DNA of 64,000 bases. It comes from Pseudomonas baltica. GTDB taxonomy: Bacteria > Pseudomonadota > Gammaproteobacteria > Pseudomonadales > Pseudomonadaceae. How positions within the stretch are numbered: the stretch's first letter is position 1; each line of letters opens with the position of its first letter. The DNA lies in NCBI RefSeq assembly GCF_031880315.1, contig NZ_CP134771.1, positions 2,356,001-2,420,000 on the forward strand. Direction: 5' to 3'. The notes below the pieces were generated by a model that was not told the origin of the DNA, made no database searches, and saw only the letters and a program-made list of their open reading frames with translations. The position numbers and the translations under genes are program-made. Positions 36,398-45,577 of this stretch are shown here, piece after piece.

Positions 36398-38019
36398 GGC
36401 CGCGACTGCGCCCCGGCCGCAGCCGGCAAGGCCCTTGTGGCAGCGGGCGCTGCCCGCGACGGGTTCGACTCGGCGTCTGATCTGACGCCTTCGCGGGCAG
36501 AGCCCGTGCCCACAAGGGCAGCCACCAGGCCGGCCTTGACGCCACCCGGTGCAGCCTGCGCAGCGGAGGGCACATCGCCCCCCGCCTGCAAACCGCCGCC
36601 CAGCGCCGTGACCAGCTCGGCATGGGCAGTCAAGCGCGCGGCCTGCACCTGCTGCTCGACCTGGCGCTCGTGGAAGAGCAAGGTCTGCGCGTTGAGTACA
36701 TTGAGATAATCGGTGAGGCCGCGTCGATAGGCGATCATCGCAATGTCATAAGTCTTCTGCGCCGAGGCCACCGACTCGGCAGCGAAACCCTGCTGCTTGG
36801 CCATCGATTCGCGGCGGATCAACTGATCGGAAATATCCTTGAGGGCGTTGACCAGCGTCTGGTTGTAGTGCGCCACCGCCAGGTCATAACCGGCGCTCGC
36901 CTCACCCAGTTGGCCGCGCAGGCGACCACCGTCGAAGATCGGCAGGCTGATGGCCGGGCCGACGTTGTAGCTGGATTTGCTGCCGGTCAAAAAGCCCAGC
37001 ATGCTGCCGCCAGTCGCCATGTAGCTGAAGCTCGCCGTCAGGTCGACGTTGGGATAGAAATTGGCGTGGGCGACATCGATGCCCCGCGCCTGTGCCGCCA
37101 CCTGCCAACGGGCCGCCACCACGTCAGGGCGTTGACCGAGCAATTGCGCTGGCAAGGCCGAAGGCAACTTCAGCTCGGCGCCCAGCACCAGCGTCGGACG
37201 CTGCAACTGCGCGCCCTCACCCGGCCCCTTGCCGGCCAAGGCGGCCAATTGATTGCGATTGAGCGCGATGGCCTCATCGAAGGCATCGATCTGGCGATGG
37301 GTTTCGGGCAACGGCGTCTGGGCCTGACTGACCTCGAAATGCGTCCCGATACCGCCCTCCAGGCGTTTTTGCGCCAGGTCGAGAATCTGCTGCTGCTGAG
37401 CGAGGGTGGCCAGGACGATGTCCCGTTGCGCGTAGTTGAGCGACAACTGGATATACACCCGCACGATATTGCTCTCCAGCTCCAACTGCGCCTGACGAGC
37501 CTCGGCCACACTCATGTGGGCCATATCGACTGCCTGCTCGCTGGCGTTGCTTTCGCGGCCCCACAGATCGAGCGAGTAGCTCAGGCCGACGCCGGCGGTG
37601 TTGTCCCAGGTGGTGGCCCCGGACAACTCCCCCGGCCCATAGAACTGATCCGCCGGCCAATTATGCCGATCCAGCGCCGCCTTGCCATTGATCTGCAACG
37701 ACTCGGCCGCCTCGGCCACTCCGGCCATGGCCTTGGCCTGACGCACCCGCGCCAGGGCCGCGGCCAGGTTCGGGCTGCCCTGCACGGCCAAGTCGATCCA
37801 ACGGTCGAGCTGCGGATCGGCATAGCCCTGCCACCACTGCGCGGCAGGCCAGTGGGCATCCCGCGCGGCAGCCTGGATGGCCGCGTCGGTGGCCAGGGTA
37901 TCGGCAGCCATGGGACGGCTTTGTGGTGCAATGCCCCCCGTACCGACGCAGCCGCTGATGATCAAGGTAAAGGCCAAAACACTGAGAGCATTCAGCTGAC
38001 GGATGGTGCGAGGCGGCAC
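36394..38019 (-). CDS. Outer-membrane efflux lipoprotein (NodT/OprM family) with REPIN-encoded tail
   Basis: 541 residues from a GTG at 38019, giving PPRTIRQLNALSVLAFTLII and the lipobox SGCVG. An ATG at 38085 would add 22 residues before the signal and is less likely. Two TolC-like repeats are visible, for example AAQWWQGYADPQLDRWIDLA and IAYRRGLTDYLNVLNAQTLLFHERQ. It forms the outer-membrane duct of the pump. The family normally ends shortly after LVTALGGG; here about 70 extra Ala/Pro/Arg-rich residues follow, of which about 30 are encoded by a REPIN inside the gene (36431-36519). First gene of the operon, divergent from the LysR gene. Confidence 0.88.
   Translation of the reverse strand: MPPRTIRQLNALSVLAFTLIISGCVGTGGIAPQSRPMAADTLATDAAIQAAARDAHWPAAQWWQGYADPQLDRWIDLAVQGSPNLAAALARVRQAKAMAGVAEAAESLQINGKAALDRHNWPADQFYGPGELSGATTWDNTAGVGLSYSLDLWGRESNASEQAVDMAHMSVAEARQAQLELESNIVRVYIQLSLNYAQRDIVLATLAQQQQILDLAQKRLEGGIGTHFEVSQAQTPLPETHRQIDAFDEAIALNRNQLAALAGKGPGEGAQLQRPTLVLGAELKLPSALPAQLLGQRPDVVAARWQVAAQARGIDVAHANFYPNVDLTASFSYMATGGSMLGFLTGSKSSYNVGPAISLPIFDGGRLRGQLGEASAGYDLAVAHYNQTLVNALKDISDQLIRRESMAKQQGFAAESVASAQKTYDIAMIAYRRGLTDYLNVLNAQTLLFHERQVEQQVQAARLTAHAELVTALGGGLQAGGDVPSAAQAAPGGVKAGLVAALVGTGSAREGVRSDAESNPSRAAPAATRALPAAAGAQSRP
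36431..36519. repeat. REPIN inside the 3' end of the efflux lipoprotein gene
   Basis: GCCCTTGTGGCAGCGGGCGC is mirrored by GGGCAGAGCCCGTGCCCACA with AGGGC at the right edge. The element is fully translated and lies 37 bases before the stop codon end of the gene (36394). Confidence 0.8.
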
Positions 38020-38207
38020 AGCGGCGAGTTCCCGGGGAGAATAGAGAAGAAAGACCTTTGGAGCGGCAATTCTAGGGCTCGCCAAGGGTGCCGATAAGCA
38101 GCGCTTCGTGCGATTCTTTGTTACCGATAACGCGATAATACGGCGTTATTCACAAGACTGAATTGTAACTTCATGCGACAATTTGCCGTCGATCTTGAGA
38201 GTGACAC

Positions 38208-39155
38208 ATGGATACCCTGCAAAACATGCGCGCTTTCAGTTGCGTCGCCGAGGCGGGCAGCTTTACCGCCGCCGCCGTGCAACTGGATACCACCACTGCC
38301 AACGTCTCCCGCGCCGTCTCCAATCTGGAAGCCCATCTGCAGACCCGCTTGCTCAACCGCACCACGCGGCGCATCGCGCTGACCGAGGCCGGCAAGCGCT
38401 ATCTATTGCGTTGCGAGCAGATCCTCGCCTATGTCGAGGAGGCCGAAGCCGAAGCCAGTGATGCCCATGCGCGCCCCGCCGGGCAGCTCAAGGTGCACAC
38501 CATGACCGGTATCGGCCAGCACTTCGTCATCGACGCCATCGCCGGTTACCGCAAGACCCACCCGGATGTCACCTTCGATCTGACTCTGGCCAACCGCGTG
38601 CCGGACCTGCTCGACGAGGGCTACGACGTGTCTATCGTGCTGGCCAGCGAGCTGCCGGATTCGGGCTTCGTCTCGCAACGCCTGGGCATCACCTACAGCA
38701 TCGCCTGTGCCTCGCCCGAATACGTGCAGACCTACGGCATGGCCTACAAGCCCAGCGATCTGCCCGCACATTCCTGCCTGCGCTTGATCAGCCCCGTGCT
38801 GCAACTGGAGAAATGGCTGTTCGACGGCCCCGATGGCCAGGAAATGGTCAACATCACCAACGCGCCATTCCAGGTCAACTCCGCTGACGCCATGACCACC
38901 GCCATCACCAGCGGCATGGGCATCGGCGTGCTGCCGATCTACGCTGCCATCGACGGCCTGCGCAACGGCAGCCTGGTGCGGATGATGCCCAAGTACCGCT
39001 CCGGCGAGCTCAACCTCTATGCCATCTACCCCTCGCGCCAGTATCTGGATGCGAAGATTCGCACCTGGGTGGAATACCTGCGCGCCTCGCTGCCGGACAT
39101 GCTCGCCGCCCATGAAGCGGACCTGAAGATCCACGAACTGCACATGGCGATCTGA
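38208..39155 (+). CDS. LysR-family transcriptional regulator
   Basis: 315 residues. The N-terminal winged helix-turn-helix (residues 1-~60) reads MDTLQNMRAFSCVAEAGSFT then QLDTTTANVSRAVSNLEAHL and RTTRRIALTEAGKRY, typical of the AaeR/DmlR-like group. The C-terminal effector-binding domain follows. It is divergent from the efflux operon with 188 bases between starts, so it very probably controls that operon in response to an aromatic acid-like ligand. The spacer contains imperfect T-N11-A sequences but no site I would name. Confidence 0.92.
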   Translation: MDTLQNMRAFSCVAEAGSFTAAAVQLDTTTANVSRAVSNLEAHLQTRLLNRTTRRIALTEAGKRYLLRCEQILAYVEEAEAEASDAHARPAGQLKVHTMTGIGQHFVIDAIAGYRKTHPDVTFDLTLANRVPDLLDEGYDVSIVLASELPDSGFVSQRLGITYSIACASPEYVQTYGMAYKPSDLPAHSCLRLISPVLQLEKWLFDGPDGQEMVNITNAPFQVNSADAMTTAITSGMGIGVLPIYAAIDGLRNGSLVRMMPKYRSGELNLYAIYPSRQYLDAKIRTWVEYLRASLPDMLAAHEADLKIHELHMAI

Positions 39156-39182
39156 GCCGCGTTTGCGGCGCGGATCGATAGC
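39156..39182. repeat. Left direct repeat flanking RHS cassette
   Basis: GCCGCGTTTGCGGCGCGGAT then CGATAGC, immediately after the lysR stop. It matches 40234-40260 in the same orientation at 24 of 27 positions. The RHS gene lies between the two. Confidence 0.75.
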
Positions 39183-39208
39183 GTCAAAAGCGCGTATTCA
39201 ATCGGTTA

Positions 39209-40024
39209 CTACTGAACATTGATTCCGTTGCGCGCTCGCATCCCTAGCCCACGAATCCTGAACTTGGCGAGCGCAATTCGATCACGAGGCATAAGATAGT
39301 GGCCCGTAAAGTTATCTACCTCAACACCTTTAATACCCATCTTCAGCCCTCCTGCGCTTACAATTTTGGCACTCGCATTTAGCTTTTCACTAGCATATTT
39401 AGCAATTGCGGCATGAGAAAACTCTGCCGGACGTTTCATGCTCCCGACAACAAATGTATTATCATCAGCGATCACATATTTATGCTGAAACCCACTAGCA
39501 TTCAGTCTCTTCATATCAGCAGAACTATGGACGACCGTGATATTTATAACAGATTCAGACAATCCTTTCTGAAGTGACGAATATTCGGCCGCCATTGCTC
39601 CGGACAGATGATTTCCAACTGGAGAGGCCCGCCGAATCCGATACTTGCTCAGCTTCTTGTAAAACAAGCTTTTTACCCCTTGGAATATCGACGTCTGGCC
39701 GGAGGGATCGACGCGATTGACAGGATCACCAAGACAGTAAGCATAACTATTTGGCCCCCCGTCGCCAAACGGACTCGTTGAATCGGGAGAGGCAAACCGT
39801 ATCAGCACAGGCAGGTATAACCGAACCCCATTGCCCAACGCATACCCGTCATATAAAGGCTCTCTGATTTGACCATTGAACCCGAGACACGACCGAAAAC
39901 AAGAAGATTCCAGCATATACCCATACGCAGTGCAGGCAGAATCAACAACGAGTCCGTTGGATATAGATAACATTAGGGAACCGGCCTTGTCCGTCAGAAG
40001 AAATTGTCTATCGTGAACAGCCAT
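39209..40024 (-). CDS. Short RHS-core protein with variable C-terminal domain
   Basis: 271 residues from the ATG at 40024 (GGATGGAAAG upstream); an earlier start at 40093 would add 23. The first ~110 residues form a single RHS-associated core tail: LLTDKAGSLM, YGYMLESS, LGFNGQIREPLYDGYALGNG, FASPDSTSPFGDGGPNSYAY and GDPVNRVDPSGQTS. The core normally ends just after DPxG and the sequence then becomes variable. The C-terminal ~145 residues are not assigned; they contain HKYVIADDNTFVVGS, FSHAAIAKYAS, VSAGG and FTGHY. Such short RHS tails are common in Pseudomonas and may be toxins or toxin reservoirs. No immunity gene is obvious. AT-rich against both neighbours. Confidence 0.75.
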   Translation of the reverse strand: MAVHDRQFLLTDKAGSLMLSISNGLVVDSACTAYGYMLESSCFRSCLGFNGQIREPLYDGYALGNGVRLYLPVLIRFASPDSTSPFGDGGPNSYAYCLGDPVNRVDPSGQTSIFQGVKSLFYKKLSKYRIRRASPVGNHLSGAMAAEYSSLQKGLSESVINITVVHSSADMKRLNASGFQHKYVIADDNTFVVGSMKRPAEFSHAAIAKYASEKLNASAKIVSAGGLKMGIKGVEVDNFTGHYLMPRDRIALAKFRIRGLGMRARNGINVQ

Positions 40025-40233
40025 GACTTTCCATCCTACAAATCCTAGATAATCGTCAACATAAAGCCGTTCGAAATCCGAGCCACCTCTCAATTCTGAT
40101 AGCTAGACACAATCGTAAATAGCTGATAATTACACCCAAAGACAATCTAATAAATAAGCCATTACTGCCAACTATCTTAAAATACCAACGTCCGGCCTCG
40201 AAAATTGTCTGTTGCTCGCAATCATCATCCGTT

Positions 40234-40260
40234 GCTGCGTTTGCGAAGCGGATCGATAGC
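40234..40260. repeat. Right direct repeat flanking RHS cassette
   Basis: GCTGCGTTTGCGAAGCGGAT then CGATAGC, 46 bases before the dehydrogenase start. It pairs with 39156-39182 and suggests that 39183-40260 was inserted between lysR and the dehydrogenase gene. Confidence 0.75.
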
Positions 40261-40306
40261 TTGCTAACCTTGACCTTCCCTCTAGCGTCTGCCGAGAACA
40301 AGCTCA

Positions 40307-41281
40307 ATGAAAAAGACCGTACTTGCCTTCAGCCGCATCGCCCCAGCCCTGATCGAGCGCCTGGAACAGAACTTCACGGTCATCGTGCCGGATCCCAAAA
40401 AAGGTGATGTCGCCGCTCAGTTCGACGCCGCGCTGCCCAAGGCCCATGGCCTGATCGGCGCCGGGCGGCCGCTGGGTCGCAAGCAACTGGCGGTGGCGAC
40501 GAACCTGGAGGTGGTCTCCAGCGTGTCGGTGGGCTACGACAACTACGAGGTCGACTACTTCAACGAGCGCGGCATCATGCTCACCAACACCCCTGACGTG
40601 TTGACCGAGAGCACCGCCGACCTGGGCTTCTCGCTAATCATGAGCAGTGCAAGGCGCGTCGCTGAACTGGACGCCTGGACCAAGGCCGGCCACTGGAAAG
40701 CCTCGGTCCCGGCCGCGCAATTCGGTACCGACGTGCACGGCAAGACGCTGGGCATCGTCGGCATGGGCAATATCGGCGCTGCCATCGCCCGCCGTGGCCG
40801 CCTGGGCTTCAACATGCCGATCCTGTACAGCGGCAACAGTCGCAAGACCGCCCTTGAGCAAGAGCTGGGCGCGCAGTTTCGCAGCCTTGACGAATTGCTG
40901 GCCGAAGCCGATTTCGTCTGTCTGGTGGTGCCGCTGAGCGAAAAGACCAAGCACCTGATCGGCAAGCGCGAGCTGGAGCTGATGAAGCCAAACGCGATCC
41001 TGGTCAACATCGCCCGTGGGCCGATCGTCGACGAAGCGGCGCTGATCACGGCGTTGCAGGACGGCACCATTCGCGGTGCCGGGCTGGATGTTTACGAGAA
41101 AGAGCCGTTGGCGGAGTCGCCGTTGTTCAAGCTGAACAACGCGGTGACCTTGCCGCATATCGGCTCGGCGACCACCGAGACCCGCGAGGCCATGGCTGAG
41201 CGGGCGCTGGAGAATTTGACGGCGGCGCTGCTGGGCAAGCGGCCGCAGGATCTGGTGAACCCGCAGGTGTTCAAGGATTGA
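40307..41281 (+). CDS. ghrB: D-isomer 2-hydroxyacid dehydrogenase (GhrB/TkrA-like)
   Basis: 324 residues. NAD(P)-binding motif GMGNIGAAIA near residue 150, the substrate Arg in NIARGPIVDEAAL, the catalytic Glu in DVYEKEPL and the His in LPHIGSAT. These reduce glyoxylate, hydroxypyruvate or 2-ketogluconate to the D-hydroxyacid. Length and sequence fit the GhrB/2-ketogluconate reductase group; which substrate is used cannot be read. It lies between two unrelated RHS cassettes, and its last 11 bases overlap the convergent RHS2 frame. Confidence 0.85.
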   Translation: MKKTVLAFSRIAPALIERLEQNFTVIVPDPKKGDVAAQFDAALPKAHGLIGAGRPLGRKQLAVATNLEVVSSVSVGYDNYEVDYFNERGIMLTNTPDVLTESTADLGFSLIMSSARRVAELDAWTKAGHWKASVPAAQFGTDVHGKTLGIVGMGNIGAAIARRGRLGFNMPILYSGNSRKTALEQELGAQFRSLDELLAEADFVCLVVPLSEKTKHLIGKRELELMKPNAILVNIARGPIVDEAALITALQDGTIRGAGLDVYEKEPLAESPLFKLNNAVTLPHIGSATTETREAMAERALENLTAALLGKRPQDLVNPQVFKD

Positions 41282-42010
41282 GCTTCAGCGTCAAGAGCGA
41301 TGTAGTTAGCAAACAGGCCTCCTGAAACAGATTGTTATCGGAGGCTGAATGATTAACATATTTCGCAAATGTAGCATGGGAAATCTCATGGTGCGGATGC
41401 GTACTTCCTATGATGAGTTCACCCCGCTCAGTGATTACATATTTATGCATCAGGCCATCTCCAAAACTCATGACATCAATGTCCTTCCGGGCACGAACCA
41501 CGGTTATTTCGAGGATTAAACGTGCTTTGACAAACCCAGCAATATCGCCAAACTCCCTTGCTAACCTCCCTCCCCCTCGATACTTATTAACCAATACGAG
41601 TTCATTTGAAGCTTTGAAAGCGCCAAGCTTCGAAAAATATTTTTGGACGCGCGTTGCAGTAGTAAAAGCAGAGATCGAAACCTTCCCAGAAGGATCGGAG
41701 TTATTCACTGGATCAGCATTGCAAAATGCATAAGCATTCAATCCTCCCCTACCAAACGGACTCAATCTATCCGGTGAGTGAAATCGCATAACAACGGGAT
41801 CGTAAGTTCGATAGCCGTTGCCCAGAAGATAAAATCCCGTGAAAGATTCCTGAACTGACCATCAAATTTAACGCCAGGCATTGCGCCGCCCAGCGGGCTA
41901 TACCCATACACTCCATAGGCGCTGGATTTCGCAGAGCGATTTCCAATCGCCTCCAACATCGACCCTTTGAAATCGACAGCCAACAATATCGCAATAGGGG
42001 CACCGGACAT
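41271..42010 (-). pseudogene. Second short RHS-core gene, frameshifted and truncated
   Basis: The N-terminal frame (42010 to about 41858) reads IAILLAVDFKGSMLEAIG and YGVYGYSPLGGAMPGVKFDGQF. The rest is in another frame and reads ESFTGFYLLGNGYRTYDPVV, then MRFHSPDRLSPFGRGGLNAY and DPVNNSDPSGK. One missing base near 41855 joins them exactly as expected for the RHS core. The C-terminal part shares HKYVI...GS and ISHATFAKY with the first RHS protein, but ends 20-25 residues later inside the 3' end of the dehydrogenase gene, lacking the SAG and GHY segments. Either a pseudogene or a single-base sequence error plus truncation. Confidence 0.7.
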
Positions 42011-42177
42011 ATCAAACTCTACTCAACTTACCCGAAACCAATATAAGAAATTTTTGAAGCGATGTATGCCTAGTAGATCTGACAGGTTCTGATTTCCTAG
42101 AAAGCAGATATCGCCAACGGCCTATCTTCCAGCGGATACTGTTCGCGAGAGCAGATATAAAATCACTCGAGACAACT

Positions 42178-43626
42178 TCAATCCCCACTGACCAGCAACG
42201 CGCGCACCACCTGATCCTCAAGCCGCTTCACACGCCCCTCTGAACTCAGGAAGTTGTTGCTGACCATCGACACCACCAGCAACCGACCCTCCCCCGTCGT
42301 CACATACCCCGTCAACGATGACACCGAACCCATCGAGCCCGTCTTGGCATGCAGATTGTTCTGCGCCGCTGTGCCTTTCAACCGATTGCGCAGGGTACCG
42401 CCGGTCTGCCGATCACCGGTGCCAGCAATCGGCAGGGCGTCATACCAGGCGGGGAACCACGGCTGACGGCGAGCCGCGATCAGCACGTCGGTGAAGGTCT
42501 GCGACGAGATCAGGTTGCGCCGCGACAGGCCGGAGCCGTCGAACTGGCGCAGTTGCTCGGCGTCGATGCCCTGGCTCGAGAGAAACCCTGAGGCCGCCAC
42601 GATCCCGGCTTCGGCCGTGCCTGCATGGGCGGTCTGCTGACCCATGCTCTTGAGCAGCACCTCGGCGATGCCGTTGTTGGACTGCTTGAGCAACGGCTTG
42701 ATCAGCTCGGCCAGCGGCATCGAGCGATGCTGCGCCAGCAACGACGCGCTCGGCGGGGTCACGACACCCAGGCGCGTCTGGCCTTGCACGACGATGCCCT
42801 GCTCGGCCAGCGCCTGGCGGAACACGTCGGCCACCAGCGCGGTGGGTTCCCAGACACTCAGCCAGCGACTGTCCACCGCCCCCGGCGCCAGGCTGCCGCT
42901 GACGTCAATACGATTGCTGCCGTGCTCGCGCTCGACCGTGAAGGCGCCAGTGCCGCCATGGTCGATCACTTGCACCAGCGCATTGGCGGGTTCGACCAAC
43001 AGACCAGGGCGAGCCGCGCCTCTAGCCGTGGCGGTCAAGCGCACCGAACCAACGTTGTAGTGATCATCCAGCGCGATGTTCAACGCCGAAATCTGCGCGG
43101 CATAGGGCTCGCTTTCGTCATCGTTGGCCCATTCGGTGCCCAGGCGGCGAGCGTCGAACCAGGTGTCGTCCAGCAGCAGATCGCCACGCACCGTGCGTAC
43201 GCCGCTGCGGGCCAGCGCGGCCGCCAGCTCGCGGTAGTCGGCGGGGGTCATGGTCGGGTCGCCGGTACCGCGCAGGTACAGATTGCCGTTCAACACGCCG
43301 GCACTCGGCAGCGAATTGCTGCGCAGCTCGGTGGCGAAGCGATAATCGGCACCCAGCACGCTCATGGCCGCAGCCGAGGTCAGCAGTTTCAGGCTCGAAG
43401 CCGGTACCCCTCGGCGCCGAGGCTCATGCTGGTAAAGCATCTTGCCGTTGCTGGCATCGCGCACCGTCAACGACACCTGCGCGCCGTCCAGCGCGGGGTC
43501 TGCCAGCACGCTGTCGATCTGTTCTCGCCAGGGCTTGCCGGCCTGATCGGTCGTGTTCGGAGTATTGCTACAGGCGCTCAGCAACAGCACTAAAGCCATT
43601 GCACACGCGCGGTTGATCCAGTTCAT
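42178..43626 (-). CDS. dacB: D-alanyl-D-alanine carboxypeptidase/endopeptidase DacB (PBP4)
   Basis: 482 residues from the ATG at 43626 (MNWINRACAMALVLLLSACS); the lipobox-like LLSAC suggests a lipoprotein. Earlier starts run into the transporter gene and are rejected. The three penicillin-binding motifs are present: SxxK in PASSLKLLTS, SxN in KQSNNGIAEV and KTG in HAKTGSMGS. DacB trims stem peptides and cleaves cross-links in periplasmic peptidoglycan; in Pseudomonas, loss of PBP4 triggers AmpC induction. It starts 11 bases after the EamA gene, so the two may be co-transcribed. Confidence 0.92.
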   Translation of the reverse strand: MNWINRACAMALVLLLSACSNTPNTTDQAGKPWREQIDSVLADPALDGAQVSLTVRDASNGKMLYQHEPRRRGVPASSLKLLTSAAAMSVLGADYRFATELRSNSLPSAGVLNGNLYLRGTGDPTMTPADYRELAAALARSGVRTVRGDLLLDDTWFDARRLGTEWANDDESEPYAAQISALNIALDDHYNVGSVRLTATARGAARPGLLVEPANALVQVIDHGGTGAFTVEREHGSNRIDVSGSLAPGAVDSRWLSVWEPTALVADVFRQALAEQGIVVQGQTRLGVVTPPSASLLAQHRSMPLAELIKPLLKQSNNGIAEVLLKSMGQQTAHAGTAEAGIVAASGFLSSQGIDAEQLRQFDGSGLSRRNLISSQTFTDVLIAARRQPWFPAWYDALPIAGTGDRQTGGTLRNRLKGTAAQNNLHAKTGSMGSVSSLTGYVTTGEGRLLVVSMVSNNFLSSEGRVKRLEDQVVRALLVSGD

Positions 43627-43637
43627 CGGTGCCTGCG

Positions 43638-44543
43638 TCAGCCATTCATGTGCGCCGACTTTAACAGCACTGGCGGGCGCGGCTTGCGGAAAACCATGAC
43701 ATTTCCTGACATCACCAGCACCAGCCCAAGCAACGCCGGGGACGTCCACACATAGCCCTCCATAACCGCCGAAATGTTCAACGCCACCAGCGGGAACAGT
43801 ACCGTGCAATAGGCCGCACGCTCAGGGCCCATGCGCCCGACAAGGGTGAGATAGGCGGTAAAACCGATGACCGAGCCGGGGATGACCAGATACATCAGCG
43901 CGCCGACATAGCGCGTGCTCCAGTCCATGGCGAAGGGAATATCGCGCAGCAGGCAGTACAGTCCCAGCATCGTTGCGCCATAGAGCATGCCCCACGCGTT
44001 GGTGGTCAGCGGCCGCAAGCCCGCCTTTTGTTGCAGGCTGGAGAGCAGGTTGCCGGCCGAGAAACACAAGGTGCCGAACAGGGCCAGGCCCAGGCCAAGC
44101 AGGGTCTGCGCGCTGGCCGGATGACTGCTCAGCTCGGGCCAGAACAACAGCCCCAGCCCCGCCAGCCCCAGCAGACCACCGGCCAGCACGTTGCGGGCGA
44201 TTGGCTGACCAAAGAGCAACCGCGCATTGAGCGCATTCCACAGGCTGGCGGTGGAAAACACCACGGCGATCAGGCCCGTCGGCACCCACTGGCTGGCCGT
44301 CAGAAAACACATGAAGTTGACGCAGAACAAGCACAGCCCCTGGGCCAGGCAGATCAGATGCCCGCGGCGGTTCATCGGCTGCAGTCGGCGGCTGACCAGC
44401 AAAATGGCGAACAGGATCAGTGCAGCGAGGGCAAAGCGGTAGACGATCGAGACCGGGATGGCGACTACGCCCAGTTGCAACTTGAGGGCGATCCAGGTGG
44501 TACCCCAGATGACCACGGTGAGCAGGTACAAGGCGAGATTCAT
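43638..44543 (-). CDS. DMT-superfamily EamA transporter
   Basis: 301 residues with about ten hydrophobic segments in two homologous halves. Recognised EamA features are VIWGTTWIALKLQLGVVAIP in the first helix, RFALAALILFAILLVSRR, and LGLALFGTLCFSAGNLLSSL starting the second half. These are inner-membrane exporters of amino acids or other small metabolites, or uptake carriers; the substrate is not known. Divergent from an AraC regulator that probably controls it. Confidence 0.88.
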   Translation of the reverse strand: MNLALYLLTVVIWGTTWIALKLQLGVVAIPVSIVYRFALAALILFAILLVSRRLQPMNRRGHLICLAQGLCLFCVNFMCFLTASQWVPTGLIAVVFSTASLWNALNARLLFGQPIARNVLAGGLLGLAGLGLLFWPELSSHPASAQTLLGLGLALFGTLCFSAGNLLSSLQQKAGLRPLTTNAWGMLYGATMLGLYCLLRDIPFAMDWSTRYVGALMYLVIPGSVIGFTAYLTLVGRMGPERAAYCTVLFPLVALNISAVMEGYVWTSPALLGLVLVMSGNVMVFRKPRPPVLLKSAHMNG

Positions 44544-44693
44544 GGCGGCAGGGCTCCTTTGTCAGGTCGCCAGTGTCGGGCTCGCACCTGGGTTGGTGCT
44601 TTCACAATCTTGCGCATTTGTTCCCCAGGAGGATGGCAACGGGGCTCGCTGGCAGTAGGATGGGCACTCGAACCCACAGCCGCGCCGAACACC

Positions 44694-45572
44694 ATGCTCC
44701 CACTCGCCCACCTTCAGGTTTTTCAGGCCCTGCATGGCTCCAGCAGCGCGCGGCTGGAGCACTGTGCCGAGCTCGGCGACGGCATGGTCGCAGCGCTGTG
44801 GAGCAACCGCCACGACGCCCAGCGCTACGAGGGCCCCAGCCACCACACGCTGTCGTGCTACATGGCCGGCGGCACCGGCACCTTCCGCCGCGATCGCCCG
44901 GATCGCAAAGGCAGCCCCGACAAACTCTGTGTGCTGCCGGCCGGGCACGACTCGCAGTGGGTCATCAACGGTGAGCTGCGCCTGGCGCACCTGTATTTCG
45001 GCGAGGCGCAGTTCGCCCACGGCTGCGTCACCCTGCTGGACCGTGAACCGCGCGAGCTGCAACTGCGCGAGAGCACCTTCCTCGACGATCCACTGCAGGC
45101 GGCACGTTTCCATCACCTGACCCGCCTGAATTGGCAAGAACCCGGCGAGCGGATACTGACCAGCAGCCTGGCCCACGAAATGCTCGGGCACATGCTGCTG
45201 ACCCAGGTGGGCATTCGAGATGGCCTGCGCCTCAAGGGTGGCCTGGCGGCGCATCAGCGTCGGCGCCTGGTGGAGTTCATCGATGCGCACCTGGCCGAGC
45301 CGTTGAGCCTGGGTACGCTGGCACAGCTGTGCAACCTGTCCGAATACCACTTCGCGCGGATGTTCCGCAGCAGCTTCGGTATGCCGCCCCATCAATACGT
45401 GCTGGCGCGGCGACTGCACCGGGCAAGGCAGTTGCTGCAGGGCACCGGCCTGCCACTGGGCGAGGTGGCGCTGGCCTGTGGATTCGCCAGTGCCAGCCAC
45501 TTCGCTCATCGGTTTGGGCAGACGGTCAAGGTCAAGCCGGGGCAGTATCGCCTGGCCATGGCAGACAGATAG
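44694..45572 (+). CDS. AraC-family transcriptional regulator
   Basis: 292 residues starting MLPLAHLQVFQALHGSSSA. The C-terminal ~100 residues are the double helix-turn-helix: LGTLAQLCNLSEYHFARMFR, FGMPPHQYVLARRL, LGEVALACGFASASHFAHRF and VKPGQYR. The N-terminal part is a cupin-like ligand domain (SCYMAGGTGTFRRDR, LCVLPAGHDSQW). Intergenic distance to the divergent EamA gene is 150 bases. Longer upstream frames run antisense through the transporter and are rejected. Confidence 0.9.
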   Translation: MLPLAHLQVFQALHGSSSARLEHCAELGDGMVAALWSNRHDAQRYEGPSHHTLSCYMAGGTGTFRRDRPDRKGSPDKLCVLPAGHDSQWVINGELRLAHLYFGEAQFAHGCVTLLDREPRELQLRESTFLDDPLQAARFHHLTRLNWQEPGERILTSSLAHEMLGHMLLTQVGIRDGLRLKGGLAAHQRRRLVEFIDAHLAEPLSLGTLAQLCNLSEYHFARMFRSSFGMPPHQYVLARRLHRARQLLQGTGLPLGEVALACGFASASHFAHRFGQTVKVKPGQYRLAMADR

Positions 45573-45577
45573 GGCCC

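Noticed and set aside
39400..39500. Phospholipase D HKD motif in the RHS tail (HKYVI...GS)
   Set aside because: The motif needs HxK and a second copy or dimer; here K follows H directly.
40056..40307. Minus-strand 83-codon open frame upstream of the dehydrogenase
   Set aside because: It crosses the direct repeat and the dehydrogenase start; no family or ribosome site supports it.
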